Shown: positions 37,293-46,590 of the stretch, piece by piece
Position numbering within the stretch: the stretch's first letter is position 1
Layout: each line of letters starts with the position of its first letter
Source: Amycolatopsis mongoliensis
Lineage (GTDB): Bacteria > Actinomycetota > Actinomycetes > Mycobacteriales > Pseudonocardiaceae
Assembly: GCF_030285665.1 (NCBI RefSeq)
Contig: NZ_CP127295.1
Location: 2,356,001-2,420,000 of the forward strand
DNA length: 64,000 bases
Reading direction: 5' to 3'
Position numbers and translations under genes: made by a program
The notes under the pieces: generated by a model
What the model saw: only the letters and a program-made list of their open reading frames with translations
Database searches by the model: none
Told to the model about the DNA's origin: nothing

Positions 37293-40022
37293 TTACCCCC
37301 GCTTGATCAACCGGGTGAACCTCGAAGTCGCCGGTTTCAGCTCCTCGACCTTCAGGGCCATGAGCACGCCGAACGAGACGACGATCCCCACGATGCCCTG
37401 CAGGAAAAGCTTGATCCACGCCTGCAGGGTCGGCCCGAACGAGTCCGGCACGACCTGCCCGGCCACCCAGGCCGCACCGACGCCGAGCCCGCTGGCGACC
37501 ACCGTGAAGAGGATCACGCCGATCACCCGCTTGCTGCGCAGGTTGCCCAGTGTCACCCACAGCCACACCTGGCCGAGGATCGCGCCGACGACGAACGTCA
37601 GCGCGTTGACCATCATGACGCCGAGCACCACGTTGTCCGGCGACAGCAGCACCGGGCACAGGTACAGCAGCGGCACCTTGACCAGCGTCATCACGATCAT
37701 GATCAGCGTCGGGGTGCGGGCGTCCTTCATCGCGTAGAAGACGCGCATCTGGAGCATGACCAGCGCGTACGGCAGCAGCGCGAACGCCGAGATCGCGAGC
37801 GCCTCGCCGAGCCGCTCGGCGGTGTCGATCGTGCCCTTGCCGAAGGTGAACAGCGCGATGCCGATCGAGCCGCCGACCACCGTCATCACCGCGGAGATCG
37901 GGACGAGCATCACCGTCGACATCCGGGACGCGTACGACAGGTCGCCGATCAGCTTCTTGTGGTCGCCGTCGGCGGCCGCGCGGCTCATCCGCGGCATGAT
38001 CGCCGTCAGCAGCGAGACGCCGATGACGCCGTACGGCAGCTGGAAGAGCAGCCAGGCGTTGCTGTACGCCGTCACACCACCGGGTGAACCGCTGGTCAGC
38101 ACCCGGGTGTTGATCGTGTACCCGACCTGGCTCACCGCGACGTAGCCGAGGATCCACAGCGCGAGGCCGCCGAACTCCTTCATCTGCTTGTCGATGCCCC
38201 AGCGCCACTTGAACCGGAAGCCCGACCGCAGCAGCGGCGGGACCAGCAGGATCGCCTGCGCGACGATGCCGCCGGTGACGCCGATGCCCAGCGTCAGCAC
38301 CTTCGGGTCGGTGATCGACACGTTCACGGTGTCGATGTCGCCCGGCATGATCCAGACGACCAGGATCGTGAAGATGACGACCAGGTTGTTGATCACCGGG
38401 GCCCACGCGGTGGGACCGAAGATCTGCTTGGCGTTGAGCACCGCCGACAGCAGCGCGAACACGCCGTAGAAGAAGATCTCCGGCAGCAGCAGGTAGGCGA
38501 ACGCCGTGGTCAGCGCCGAGCTGGCCTTGCCGGAGCCGTCGACGTAGAGGCTGGTGAACGCCGGGGCCGCGAGCACCGCGACCGCCGTGCCGACCAGCAG
38601 CAGCGAGAACGCCACGGTGATCAGCCGCTGGGTGTAGGCCGCGCCGCCGTCGGGCTCGTCCTGGGAGCGGACCAGCAGCGGCACCACCACGCTGGCGAGG
38701 ACGCCACCCATCAGCAGCTCGAAGATGATGTTCGGCATCGTGTTGGCGACGTTGAACGAGTCGTTCGCGACGCCCTGGCCGATCGCGGCGACCAGCAGCA
38801 GCTTCCACAGGAAGCCGGTGATCCGGCTGATCAGCGACGCGATCGCCATCCGGCTGGACGCCTTCGCCAGGGACGGCGCCTTGGCCGGCGCTTCCGCACC
38901 CGGCTCGGTCGGCTTGACCAGCGGCGTCTTGAGCGCCGGCATGACCTGGGTGGCCAGCGCGTCGTACGGGCGCATGACGTCCGGGTCGGCGACCGGCCAG
39001 CGCGAGTTCATCGGGACGCCGGGGGTGCGCGGGATGAACCGCGTGGCCTCCGGGTCGGGCGGGCGCTGGGCCTCCTCCTGCCACGGCCGGACCGGCGCGG
39101 GACGCCGGGAGCCGCGGCCGCGCGGGGGCACCGGGATGCCGGGCGGCGGGGTGCCGGGGGCCGGGGTGACCGGGGGTGGGGTCACCGGCGGGGCGGGCTG
39201 CGGCAGCCGCCCCTGGAGCGACGGCTGGCCCGGCGGCCCGGGGGGCGGTGGCACGGGCTGGACGCGGGTGGGCGCCGGACCGCCGGCGGCCCGGGGCGGC
39301 TGCGCGCCACGCGGCGGGGGGCCTTGCGGAGGCACGCCCGGCGGCACCGGCGGCGGACCCTGCGGGGGCGGGACGCGCCGGGCCGGGCGGGGCGGGGCCT
39401 CGTCGTGGACGGGCCAGGCGTCGTGCGGGGGTGCGTCGTCGCGGAGGGGGCGCCCGTCCCGCACGGGGACGTCGTCGCGCGGCGGCCGCTGGTCGCGGAT
39501 CGGGCCGTCGTCGCGGACGGGCCGGCCGTCGCGTGGGGGTGCGTCCTCGCGGGCCGGCCGGCGGGGCGGGCCGTCTTCGCGGGCCGGTCGCCGGGGCGGC
39601 GCATCATCGCGTGCGGGCCGCCGGGGCGGAGCATCGTCCCGCGGGGGCCGGGGTGCGTCGTCGCGGGCCGGCCGGCGGGGTGGGCCGTCTTCGCGGGCCG
39701 GTCGCTGGTCACGGATCGTAGCGTCGTCGGGGGCCGGCATCTGGCGCGTGTGGCCGTTGCGGGGCGGCTGGCGGCGGCCGCGCTCCGGGGGAGGCGGCGG
39801 CTGCTGGGGTGGCGGCTGGCGGCGGACCGGCTGCGCCGCGCGCGGGGGCCCGTCACCCCGTTGCGGGGGCGGAGCGCCTTCGCGCCGAGGACGACTCGCA
39901 CGCTCGGGTGGTAAGCCCGGCTCTCTCTCCAACGCGTGCCCAATCCTCGGTGCTCGGTCCGGTGCCGCGGCCCGGTGCCGCGTACGTGCGGACCAAGGGT
40001 AATCGGGAACCGCCCGGAACAC
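37293..40022 (-). CDS. murJ: Lipid II flippase MurJ with long low-complexity N-terminus
   Basis: The 909-residue protein is a MurJ/MviN flippase of the MOP superfamily. After about residue 375 it has some 14 membrane segments (ASLISRITGFLWKLLLVAAI, then NIIFELLMGGVLASVVVPLL). The preceding 370 residues are cytoplasmic, Pro/Arg/Asp-rich, with tandem units of the form RDDAPPRRPA near residues 100-220. The kinase-like domain present at the C-terminus in mycobacteria is absent here and sits in the next gene. The GTG start at 40022 has no clear ribosome-binding site, so the true N-terminus may be shorter. It lies 15 bp after the DUF6049 gene. Confidence 0.93.
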   Translation of the reverse strand: MFRAVPDYPWSARTRHRAAAPDRAPRIGHALEREPGLPPERASRPRREGAPPPQRGDGPPRAAQPVRRQPPPQQPPPPPERGRRQPPRNGHTRQMPAPDDATIRDQRPAREDGPPRRPARDDAPRPPRDDAPPRRPARDDAPPRRPAREDGPPRRPAREDAPPRDGRPVRDDGPIRDQRPPRDDVPVRDGRPLRDDAPPHDAWPVHDEAPPRPARRVPPPQGPPPVPPGVPPQGPPPRGAQPPRAAGGPAPTRVQPVPPPPGPPGQPSLQGRLPQPAPPVTPPPVTPAPGTPPPGIPVPPRGRGSRRPAPVRPWQEEAQRPPDPEATRFIPRTPGVPMNSRWPVADPDVMRPYDALATQVMPALKTPLVKPTEPGAEAPAKAPSLAKASSRMAIASLISRITGFLWKLLLVAAIGQGVANDSFNVANTMPNIIFELLMGGVLASVVVPLLVRSQDEPDGGAAYTQRLITVAFSLLLVGTAVAVLAAPAFTSLYVDGSGKASSALTTAFAYLLLPEIFFYGVFALLSAVLNAKQIFGPTAWAPVINNLVVIFTILVVWIMPGDIDTVNVSITDPKVLTLGIGVTGGIVAQAILLVPPLLRSGFRFKWRWGIDKQMKEFGGLALWILGYVAVSQVGYTINTRVLTSGSPGGVTAYSNAWLLFQLPYGVIGVSLLTAIMPRMSRAAADGDHKKLIGDLSYASRMSTVMLVPISAVMTVVGGSIGIALFTFGKGTIDTAERLGEALAISAFALLPYALVMLQMRVFYAMKDARTPTLIMIVMTLVKVPLLYLCPVLLSPDNVVLGVMMVNALTFVVGAILGQVWLWVTLGNLRSKRVIGVILFTVVASGLGVGAAWVAGQVVPDSFGPTLQAWIKLFLQGIVGIVVSFGVLMALKVEELKPATSRFTRLIKRG

Positions 40023-40037
40023 TCAGAGGCCGAGAGA

Positions 40038-42194
40038 TCAGTCCACCAAATCGCGACCCGCGCGGGCGTCCTTGACCCGCCGGTAGATGCGCCGGGAGGC
40101 GAGCAGAAGTAGGGCCACACCTGCGGCGACGGTCGCGATGATGGTGATCGCGCCGTACTCCGTGGACGTCAGCTCGAACCGCGCGGATGACCCGAGCGGG
40201 GTACCGGTGGGCGTGCTCAACGACACATCGACGCTGAACCGGCCGGCCCGCAGCGCCTCCACCGGGAGGAAGTAGTTCCGCCCGCCGCCGGCCGGGAACG
40301 ACCAGTCCCTCGCGTCGTCCGCGCGCAGGCCGGTGTTGTTGTTCAGGGTGAACCGCGCGTTGATCCCGACCGGCAGGTCGTTCACCACGTACACCGGCAG
40401 CGGGGAGTTGCCGGACGCCAGCGCGATGGTCTGCTGCGGCTGCCGGACGCTCACCCGGTCGCTGATGGCCCCGATCTCGGCCTGCGCGTTCGCGCTCGCC
40501 GCGTCGGCGGGCAGGCCCCGCCAGCCGGTGGAGGCACCCCGCAGCTCGGCCAGCCGGACCGGCGCGACGACGTCCTCCGGCTTCACCCGCTTGGTGGGGT
40601 CCAGCTGCATCGCCGACGCCATCCCGGTGGTCTGGTCGTCGAGCTTCGACAGCGTCGAGACGAGGTCGGGGTCGACGGCCGCGCCGGGGTCCTGGCCGCC
40701 GTCGCCGACCGCGCCGGAGCCCGCCGGTCCGGCGGACAGCAGCGACGTGAGCGACGCCGACGTGACCACCCCGGCGTTGAGGAAGTCGCCGACCTGCTGC
40801 AGGTACGCCGTGAGCTCGGCGGCCGGGGCGTCCCACCGCCGCGGCGGGGCGACGAGCAGGTGGTCCGGGCGCTCCTGCCCGGCCGGCACGCCGAGGCCGG
40901 CCCGGAAGGCGAGCGCGCCGAGCCCGTTCTGGCTGGAGATCGCCCGCTCGGTGTTCGCGGCCACGGTGACCGAGTCGGGCACGCTCGGCACGCCGGTCAT
41001 CGCCGCGGAGATCAGCGAGTCGGTCGGCTGGGCCCGGACGGTGCTGCCCTGCACGGTGACCCCGCCGCCGGTGCCGGCGGGCGCCAGCTTCGCCGCGTCC
41101 GTGAGCACGGTCCGGACGCCGGCCTGGGTCAGGGCGGTCAGCACCGGCTCGTTGAGCGTGCCGTCCGGCCAGAGCACCCCGGTCTGCGGCGCGACGCCGG
41201 CCAGCTGCTGGATGGTCGACGACGCCGCGGCCGCCTGGGCCACCAGGGCGGGGTCGCCGGGGCGGATCCGGGAGACGGTGTTGAGGTCGGCGTCGGCGAA
41301 CGGCAGCGCCACCACGCACCGGCCGGTCACCAGGGTGCGCAGCGCGGCCAGCCACGTCTTCGCGGTCTGGGCGCCCTTGCCGTCGACGTTCCCGCTCTCG
41401 GTGTGCACCTGGTAGCCGCCGCTCATCGCGTCGACCGTGGCCAGCAGGTCCGGGTCGAGTGCGAAACACATCGACTTCGCGAGGCTCGAATCACCCTGCA
41501 CGGCCGTGGACGCGGCGGTGACCAGCGCGTTCAGCCGGCCGTCCGGCCCGATCTCGTCGGCCAGCTTGTCGTCGCGCAGCACCAGCGGCTGGCCGTACGG
41601 CGCCGCGTAGACCTGGGGGACGCTGCTGGTCAGCGGCCAGAGCAGGGTCATGCTCGGTGCGCCCGCCGACGAGTGCCCGCCCGGCTTGCCCGGCTGGGCC
41701 AGCACCGGCATCAGCATGCTGACCGCGCCCAGCCGGGCCGGCCCGCCGAACTCCGGCGTGCCGTTGACGTTCACCAGCAGCGGGTAGACGCCGGCGCGGC
41801 CGAACTGCGCCGCCTTCGAGCCGGTCAGGTTCACCGTGATGTTCAGCGGTGCGCTCTGCCCGGGCTCCAGCACGTCGGCGACCGGGGTGAACTCGGTCAG
41901 CGGGGCGTCCTTGATGACGGCGCCCGAGAGCACGTCGTTGATCCCGCGCGAGGTCGTCTGCCGGTCGCCGACCTGCAGCCGCACCTGCGGCCGGGTGACC
42001 TTCCGGTCGCCGGTGTTGGTCACCGTGCCGGCGACGGTCAGCGTCGTCGTCGAGGTCGTGATCACGCGCGGGGTGAGCTGGGTCAGGTCGACCCGCAGGC
42101 GGGCGCCCTCCTCGGCCTGGGCCACCGTGGCCCCGGCGAGGGCGGGGACGGCCAGGAAGAGGACGGAAAGGAAGGCTGCGGCGAACCGCTTCAC
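40038..42194 (-). CDS. DUF6049 family secreted/membrane-anchored protein (Rv3909-like)
   Basis: The 718-residue protein has a signal peptide ([21 protein letters not shown], cleavage near residue 27), a large extracellular region of Ig-like and domain-repeat character, and one C-terminal membrane segment (about 677-700) with a short basic tail. The region around [15 protein letters not shown] is a beta-sandwich start. It corresponds in position to Rv3909, an essential gene of unknown function linked to MurJ. The start overlaps the NUDIX stop (ATGA), and murJ follows 15 bp on. Confidence 0.88.
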   Translation of the reverse strand: MKRFAAAFLSVLFLAVPALAGATVAQAEEGARLRVDLTQLTPRVITTSTTTLTVAGTVTNTGDRKVTRPQVRLQVGDRQTTSRGINDVLSGAVIKDAPLTEFTPVADVLEPGQSAPLNITVNLTGSKAAQFGRAGVYPLLVNVNGTPEFGGPARLGAVSMLMPVLAQPGKPGGHSSAGAPSMTLLWPLTSSVPQVYAAPYGQPLVLRDDKLADEIGPDGRLNALVTAASTAVQGDSSLAKSMCFALDPDLLATVDAMSGGYQVHTESGNVDGKGAQTAKTWLAALRTLVTGRCVVALPFADADLNTVSRIRPGDPALVAQAAAASSTIQQLAGVAPQTGVLWPDGTLNEPVLTALTQAGVRTVLTDAAKLAPAGTGGGVTVQGSTVRAQPTDSLISAAMTGVPSVPDSVTVAANTERAISSQNGLGALAFRAGLGVPAGQERPDHLLVAPPRRWDAPAAELTAYLQQVGDFLNAGVVTSASLTSLLSAGPAGSGAVGDGGQDPGAAVDPDLVSTLSKLDDQTTGMASAMQLDPTKRVKPEDVVAPVRLAELRGASTGWRGLPADAASANAQAEIGAISDRVSVRQPQQTIALASGNSPLPVYVVNDLPVGINARFTLNNNTGLRADDARDWSFPAGGGRNYFLPVEALRAGRFSVDVSLSTPTGTPLGSSARFELTSTEYGAITIIATVAAGVALLLLASRRIYRRVKDARAGRDLVD

Positions 42195-42745
42195 TCGGGG
42201 GCTCCCTCAGGGGCGTGCTCGTCTCGTCCGAGGACGTCCGGGCGCGCGAAAAGTTCCTTGAGCATCTGGCTGGCCTTCCGGACGAGCTTGCGCTCGTCGG
42301 AGTAGGCGAGTTTGGTCTCCAGCTCGGCCAGCGGGACCCAGGCCACCTCGGTGACCTCGACGTCTTCGTCGGAGAGTTCGCCGCCGAGCGCTTCGAGCAG
42401 GAAGTGGTGGACGGTCTTGTGGATGCGCCGCCGGTCGGCCACGAACCAGTAGTCGATGGTGCCCAGTGGCCGCAGCACGCGCGCGGAGATGCCGGTTTCC
42501 TCCTTGACCTCGCGCACGGCCGTCTGTTCCACCGTTTCACCGTCCTCGATGTGGCCCTTCGGCAGCGACCACAGCAGTCTGCCGTGCCGGTCGAGCCGGC
42601 CGATCAGCACCGCCTGTTCGCGCTCGGCGTCCACCACGAGGCCACCGGCCGATGTCTCGTCGACCGTGGTCAGGCGCCTGCCGCGCTGACGCCTGCGCCG
42701 CCTCCGCGGCTTCGAGGCGCCGGGGCGGCCGGCTGATCCAGACAT
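42191..42745 (-). CDS. NUDIX hydrolase, MutT4-like
   Basis: The 184-residue protein has an Arg-rich N-terminus ([11 protein letters not shown]) and a complete NUDIX box: [20 protein letters not shown] followed by TGI, matching GX5EX7REUXEEXGU. It corresponds to Rv3908 (MutT4). Such enzymes hydrolyse nucleoside diphosphate derivatives, but the substrate is unproven. It is divergent from pcnA, with about 100 bp between starts, and overlaps the DUF6049 gene. Confidence 0.92.
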   Translation of the reverse strand: MSGSAGRPGASKPRRRRRRQRGRRLTTVDETSAGGLVVDAEREQAVLIGRLDRHGRLLWSLPKGHIEDGETVEQTAVREVKEETGISARVLRPLGTIDYWFVADRRRIHKTVHHFLLEALGGELSDEDVEVTEVAWVPLAELETKLAYSDERKLVRKASQMLKELFARPDVLGRDEHAPEGAPE

Positions 42746-42844
42746 GCTGCGATGCTAGAGCAAACGGTTGCCCCGGTAGGCTGGCTCTCCGTGTCCTGTC
42801 CGGTGGTGCCTGTAGTAATCGCACCCGAACCCAGTGGGATTTTC

Positions 42845-44287
42845 GTGAACGACGTGGTCGCCAAGGAGAACGCGGTGGTGGAGCTGATGCGGCTCTCCCC
42901 CCTGGCGGACGAGCTGGCCGAGAGGTTCGCCCGGGCCGGGCACCGCCTGTACCTCGTCGGCGGGAGCGTGCGCGACGCGCTGCTCGGCCGGCGCTCCGGT
43001 GATCTCGACTTCACCACCGACGCGCGGCCGGACCGGGTGCTGAAGATCGTCAGCGAGTGGGGCGACGCGGTCTGGGACGTCGGCATCGCGTTCGGCACGG
43101 TCGGCGTGACGAAGAAGGGCATGCAGCTCGAGATCACGACGTTCCGCGCGGACAGCTACGACCGCGTCGGCCGCAACCCCGAGGTCACCTTCGGCGACAG
43201 CATCGAGGGCGACCTGCTCCGGCGCGACTTCACGGTCAACGCGATGGCCGTCGAGCTGGCGTCGAAGACGTTCATCGACCCGCACGACGGCTTGAGCGCG
43301 CTGCGGGAGAAGGTCCTCGACACGCCGGCGACGCCGCAGGAGTCGTTCGCCGACGACCCGCTGCGGATGCTGCGGGCCGCCCGCTTCGCCGCGCAGCTGG
43401 GCTTCACGGCCGCGCCGCGGGTGGTCGACGCGATGACGTCGATGGCGGGCGAGATCGACCGGATCACCGCCGAGCGCGTCCAAGCCGAGCTGTCGAAGCT
43501 GCTGCTCGCGGACGACCCCCGGCCAGGCCTGGAGCTGCTGGTCGACACCGGTCTCGGTGACCGCGTGCTGCCCGAGGTGCCCGGGATGCGGCTGGCGATC
43601 GACGAGCACCACCAGCACAAGGACGTCTACCAGCACTCGCTGACCGTGCTGGCCCAGGCGATCGACCTGGAGAAGTCGCACGAGCCGACGTCGGAGCCGG
43701 ACCTGATCCTGCGGCTGGCGGCCCTGCTGCACGACGTCGGGAAGCCGGCGACGCGGGAGTTCCAGCCGGGCGGCGGGGTGAGCTTCCACCACCACGAGGT
43801 CGTCGGGGCGCGGATGGCCCGCAAGCGTTTGCGGGCGCTGAAGTTCTCGAAGGAGATCATCGACGACGTCTCCCAGCTCGTGTTCCTCCACCTGCGGTTC
43901 CACGGCTACGGCAAGGGCGAGTGGACGGATTCGGCGGTCCGCCGGTACGTCACCGACGCCGGTCCCCTGCTGACCCGGCTGCACAAGCTCGTCCGCGCCG
44001 ACTGCACCACGCGCAACCGCAAGAAGGCGGCGGCGCTGCAGTCGACCTACGACGACCTCGAGGCCCGGATCGCCGCGCTCAAGGCCAAGGAGGACCTCGA
44101 CCGCGTGCGGCCGGACCTCAACGGCGAGCAGATCATGGAGCTGCTCGGCATCAGGCCGGGGCCGGACGTCGGCAAGGCGTGGAAGTTCCTCAAGGAGCTG
44201 CGCCTGGACCGCGGGCCGCTGGAGCACGACGATGCCGTGGCCGAGCTGAAGAAGTGGGCCGCCGAGCAGGGAATCGGAAATTCCTGA
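42845..44287 (+). CDS. pcnA: CCA tRNA nucleotidyltransferase
   Basis: The 480-residue enzyme adds or repairs the CCA end of tRNAs, needed here because tRNA-Ile has no encoded CCA. It has the class II nucleotidyltransferase motif LYLVGGSVRDALLG and RSGDLDFTTDARPD, the RRDFTVNAMA segment, a helical RNA-binding part and an HD domain (LLHDVGKPATREF). I chose the GTG at 42845 as the most likely start; the frame is open to 42752, with other GTG codons at 42791. It matches Rv3907c. Confidence 0.93.
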   Translation: MNDVVAKENAVVELMRLSPLADELAERFARAGHRLYLVGGSVRDALLGRRSGDLDFTTDARPDRVLKIVSEWGDAVWDVGIAFGTVGVTKKGMQLEITTFRADSYDRVGRNPEVTFGDSIEGDLLRRDFTVNAMAVELASKTFIDPHDGLSALREKVLDTPATPQESFADDPLRMLRAARFAAQLGFTAAPRVVDAMTSMAGEIDRITAERVQAELSKLLLADDPRPGLELLVDTGLGDRVLPEVPGMRLAIDEHHQHKDVYQHSLTVLAQAIDLEKSHEPTSEPDLILRLAALLHDVGKPATREFQPGGGVSFHHHEVVGARMARKRLRALKFSKEIIDDVSQLVFLHLRFHGYGKGEWTDSAVRRYVTDAGPLLTRLHKLVRADCTTRNRKKAAALQSTYDDLEARIAALKAKEDLDRVRPDLNGEQIMELLGIRPGPDVGKAWKFLKELRLDRGPLEHDDAVAELKKWAAEQGIGNS

Positions 44288-44388
44288 CCGTATTGCTGTG
44301 AATTTCGTGGAAGCCTGGACCGCGCCCCCGCGGATCGGTGATACTCCCACCCTCGGTTCACCGATGTGACCAGGGAGTTGTCTGCGCG

Positions 44389-45726
44389 ATGTCCACCGAA
44401 GCGCCCGACTCGCCGAAAGCGGTGGGCGGGGGCAGCTTCTTCGTGGCGTTGCTGCGGCAGGGTGCGCCGGCGATCGCGACGGCCACCAGCGAACTCTCGG
44501 ACGAGATCGGCGACCCGACCCCGATCCACGCGCTGAAGCGGATCTCGAAGATGGCCGGGCCGATCGACCCAAGCCGGCGCGACGGCCTGCTGCTGCGCGC
44601 CACCCGGTACGTCGTGCTCATCCCGCTGGCGTTCCGGCTGCTCGCCGTGCCGGGCCAGTTCGGCGTCTACACCTTCCAGCACGGCACGACCGGGCTGCTG
44701 CCGGTCGGCTTGTTCACCCTGCTCTCGGTCGCGCTGAACCTGATCGGCTTCCGCTGGATGTTCCGCTCGGCGCCGTACCGCGGCCGGGACGCGGGGAAGC
44801 TGCTGGCCGTCGACCTGGTCTTCACCGTGCTCTCGCCGCTCGCCCTCGCGCTGACCGTGCCGTCCGAGGCGTACTTCGACGCGCTGGCGGTCAGCAGCAT
44901 CCACCTCTTCGGCGAGGCCGGCCTGCTGACGCTCGCCCTCGGCGTCCCCAGCGGGCTGGTGTTCGGGCTGCTCAGCTTCCCGCTGCGGATGCTGGCGAAC
45001 TGGCTCGACTCCGGCCAGTTCCACGTCGGCGCCGCGTTCTCGACGTACTCCGCGCTGCTCACCGAGCTGTTCCTGGCCACCGCCGCGCTGGTGCTGACCG
45101 GGCTCGGCACCCGGTTGGCGCTGGCCTACGGCACCCGCAACGGACGGCTCGCCGAGCGCGCCCAGCAGCACCGGATGCTGCACGACACCGTGCTGCAGAC
45201 CCTCGAAGCCATGGCGCTGTCCGACACGTCGAACGCCGAAGAGCGGCTGGTCGAGATCCAGCGGCTCGCCCGCGCCCAGGCGATGGAAATCCGGCACATG
45301 ATCGAGACGGCGAAGTCGGAGCAGGCCGAGGCCGGCGCCCGGCCGCTGGGCGAGAAGCTCGCCGCGCTCGCCGCCGAGATGGCACGCGACGGGTTGCGCG
45401 CCCAGCTCGTGGTGGCCGAACTGGACGACGACACGCTGTCGGAGGTCCGGCAGATCGCCATCCGGGACGCCGTGCGCGAGGCCATGCGGAACACGATGAA
45501 GCACTCCGGCACCGACCGGGTCGTGGTGCGCGTCGAGGAGCGTGACGGCGGGATCGCCGTGATCACCCGCGACCACGGCACCGGCTTCAGCGCCGCCGAC
45601 CACCCGGCCGGGTTCGGCATCAGCGAGTCGATCACCGCCCGGCTGGCGGAGGTCGGCGGGACCTCCCTGGTCGAGTCGGGACTCGCCGGGGGCGGCACGC
45701 GGGTGACGTTGTGGGTCCCGTTCTGA
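44389..45726 (+). CDS. Membrane sensor histidine kinase (NarL/DesK-type), orphan
   Basis: The 445-residue protein has about five or six membrane segments (between residues 72 and 245), then a dimerisation/phosphoacceptor helix with H265 in HRMLHDTVLQTLEAM. A HATPase_c domain (about 350-445) follows, with the N box REAMRNTMKHSG and the G box RDHGTGFSAADHPAGFGIS. This is the HisKA_3 type that pairs with NarL-family response regulators. No regulator gene adjoins, so the partner is elsewhere. It starts at the ATG at 44389 and is followed after 12 bp by a methyltransferase. Confidence 0.88.
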   Translation: MSTEAPDSPKAVGGGSFFVALLRQGAPAIATATSELSDEIGDPTPIHALKRISKMAGPIDPSRRDGLLLRATRYVVLIPLAFRLLAVPGQFGVYTFQHGTTGLLPVGLFTLLSVALNLIGFRWMFRSAPYRGRDAGKLLAVDLVFTVLSPLALALTVPSEAYFDALAVSSIHLFGEAGLLTLALGVPSGLVFGLLSFPLRMLANWLDSGQFHVGAAFSTYSALLTELFLATAALVLTGLGTRLALAYGTRNGRLAERAQQHRMLHDTVLQTLEAMALSDTSNAEERLVEIQRLARAQAMEIRHMIETAKSEQAEAGARPLGEKLAALAAEMARDGLRAQLVVAELDDDTLSEVRQIAIRDAVREAMRNTMKHSGTDRVVVRVEERDGGIAVITRDHGTGFSAADHPAGFGISESITARLAEVGGTSLVESGLAGGGTRVTLWVPF

Positions 45727-45738
45727 TATCCCCTGAGC

Positions 45739-46590
45739 ATGACCTCGACCGAGCTGCTCGCCGACGCCCTCGCCGCCTACCGGGACGGTGACCGCGACCA
45801 GGCCGCCGACCTCGCCGCCCGGGCCGGCCGCGCCGGCTCCTCGCTGGCCGGCGAACTGCACACCTACCTCGCCGGCGACGGCTCGGCGTCGGTGTACGAC
45901 CAGCCGAGCGCCTTCACGGCGTTCATCCGCGGTGGCGGCAACGTCGGGCTGTACCGGGCGCTGAGCGCCGCCCTCGCCGCCCGCTACGACGAAGCGAAGC
46001 CGGAATCCCTGCTCGACCTGGGCTGCGGTGACGGCCTGGCCGTCGTGCCCGCGCTGGAGCAGGCCACGCACCTGCCCGGCCGGATCGATCTGGTCGAACC
46101 GTCGGCCGCGCTGCTCGAGGGCGTCCACGAACGGGTGCCGTCGGCCCAGTGCTGGCAGTCGACCGCGCAGGACTTCCTCGCGCGCGACGACCTCGGCTGG
46201 GACTTCGTCCAGTCGACGTTCGCGCTGCAGTCGATCGAGCCGGAGCAGCGCGCGGAGGTGCTTCGCACGCTTCAGCTGCGTACCGGGACGCTGGTGATCG
46301 CCGAGTTCGACGTCCCGGAATACGCCGAAGGCTCGCCGGAGCACCTTCGCTCGCTCGTCGAGCGCTACGAGCAGGGAGTCGCCGAGTACGGCGAAGACGC
46401 TTCGCTCGTCGCGCAGGGCTTCCTGCTGCCGGTGCTGCTCGGGATCGTCGACGGGCAGGAGCGGACGAACTGGGAGCACCCGGCCGCGGACTGGGTCGCG
46501 CAGCTGAAGACGGCGGGCTTCACCGACGTCGGCGTCGAGCCGCTCGCCGACTACTGGTGGTCGCCCGCCGTCCTGATCACCGCGTCTTGA
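45739..46590 (+). CDS. Class I SAM-dependent methyltransferase
   Basis: The 283-residue protein has the SAM-binding motif I as LLDLGCGDGLAVVPALEQA near residue 91, followed by RIDLVEPSAALLEG and WDFVQSTFALQSIE (the post-I and motif IV positions). The substrate-binding part is Leu/Glu-rich. The substrate is unknown. It may be co-transcribed with the histidine kinase 12 bp upstream. Its TGA at 46588-46590 directly abuts the stop codon of the convergent TNT-like gene, with no terminator between. Confidence 0.85.
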   Translation: MTSTELLADALAAYRDGDRDQAADLAARAGRAGSSLAGELHTYLAGDGSASVYDQPSAFTAFIRGGGNVGLYRALSAALAARYDEAKPESLLDLGCGDGLAVVPALEQATHLPGRIDLVEPSAALLEGVHERVPSAQCWQSTAQDFLARDDLGWDFVQSTFALQSIEPEQRAEVLRTLQLRTGTLVIAEFDVPEYAEGSPEHLRSLVERYEQGVAEYGEDASLVAQGFLLPVLLGIVDGQERTNWEHPAADWVAQLKTAGFTDVGVEPLADYWWSPAVLITAS

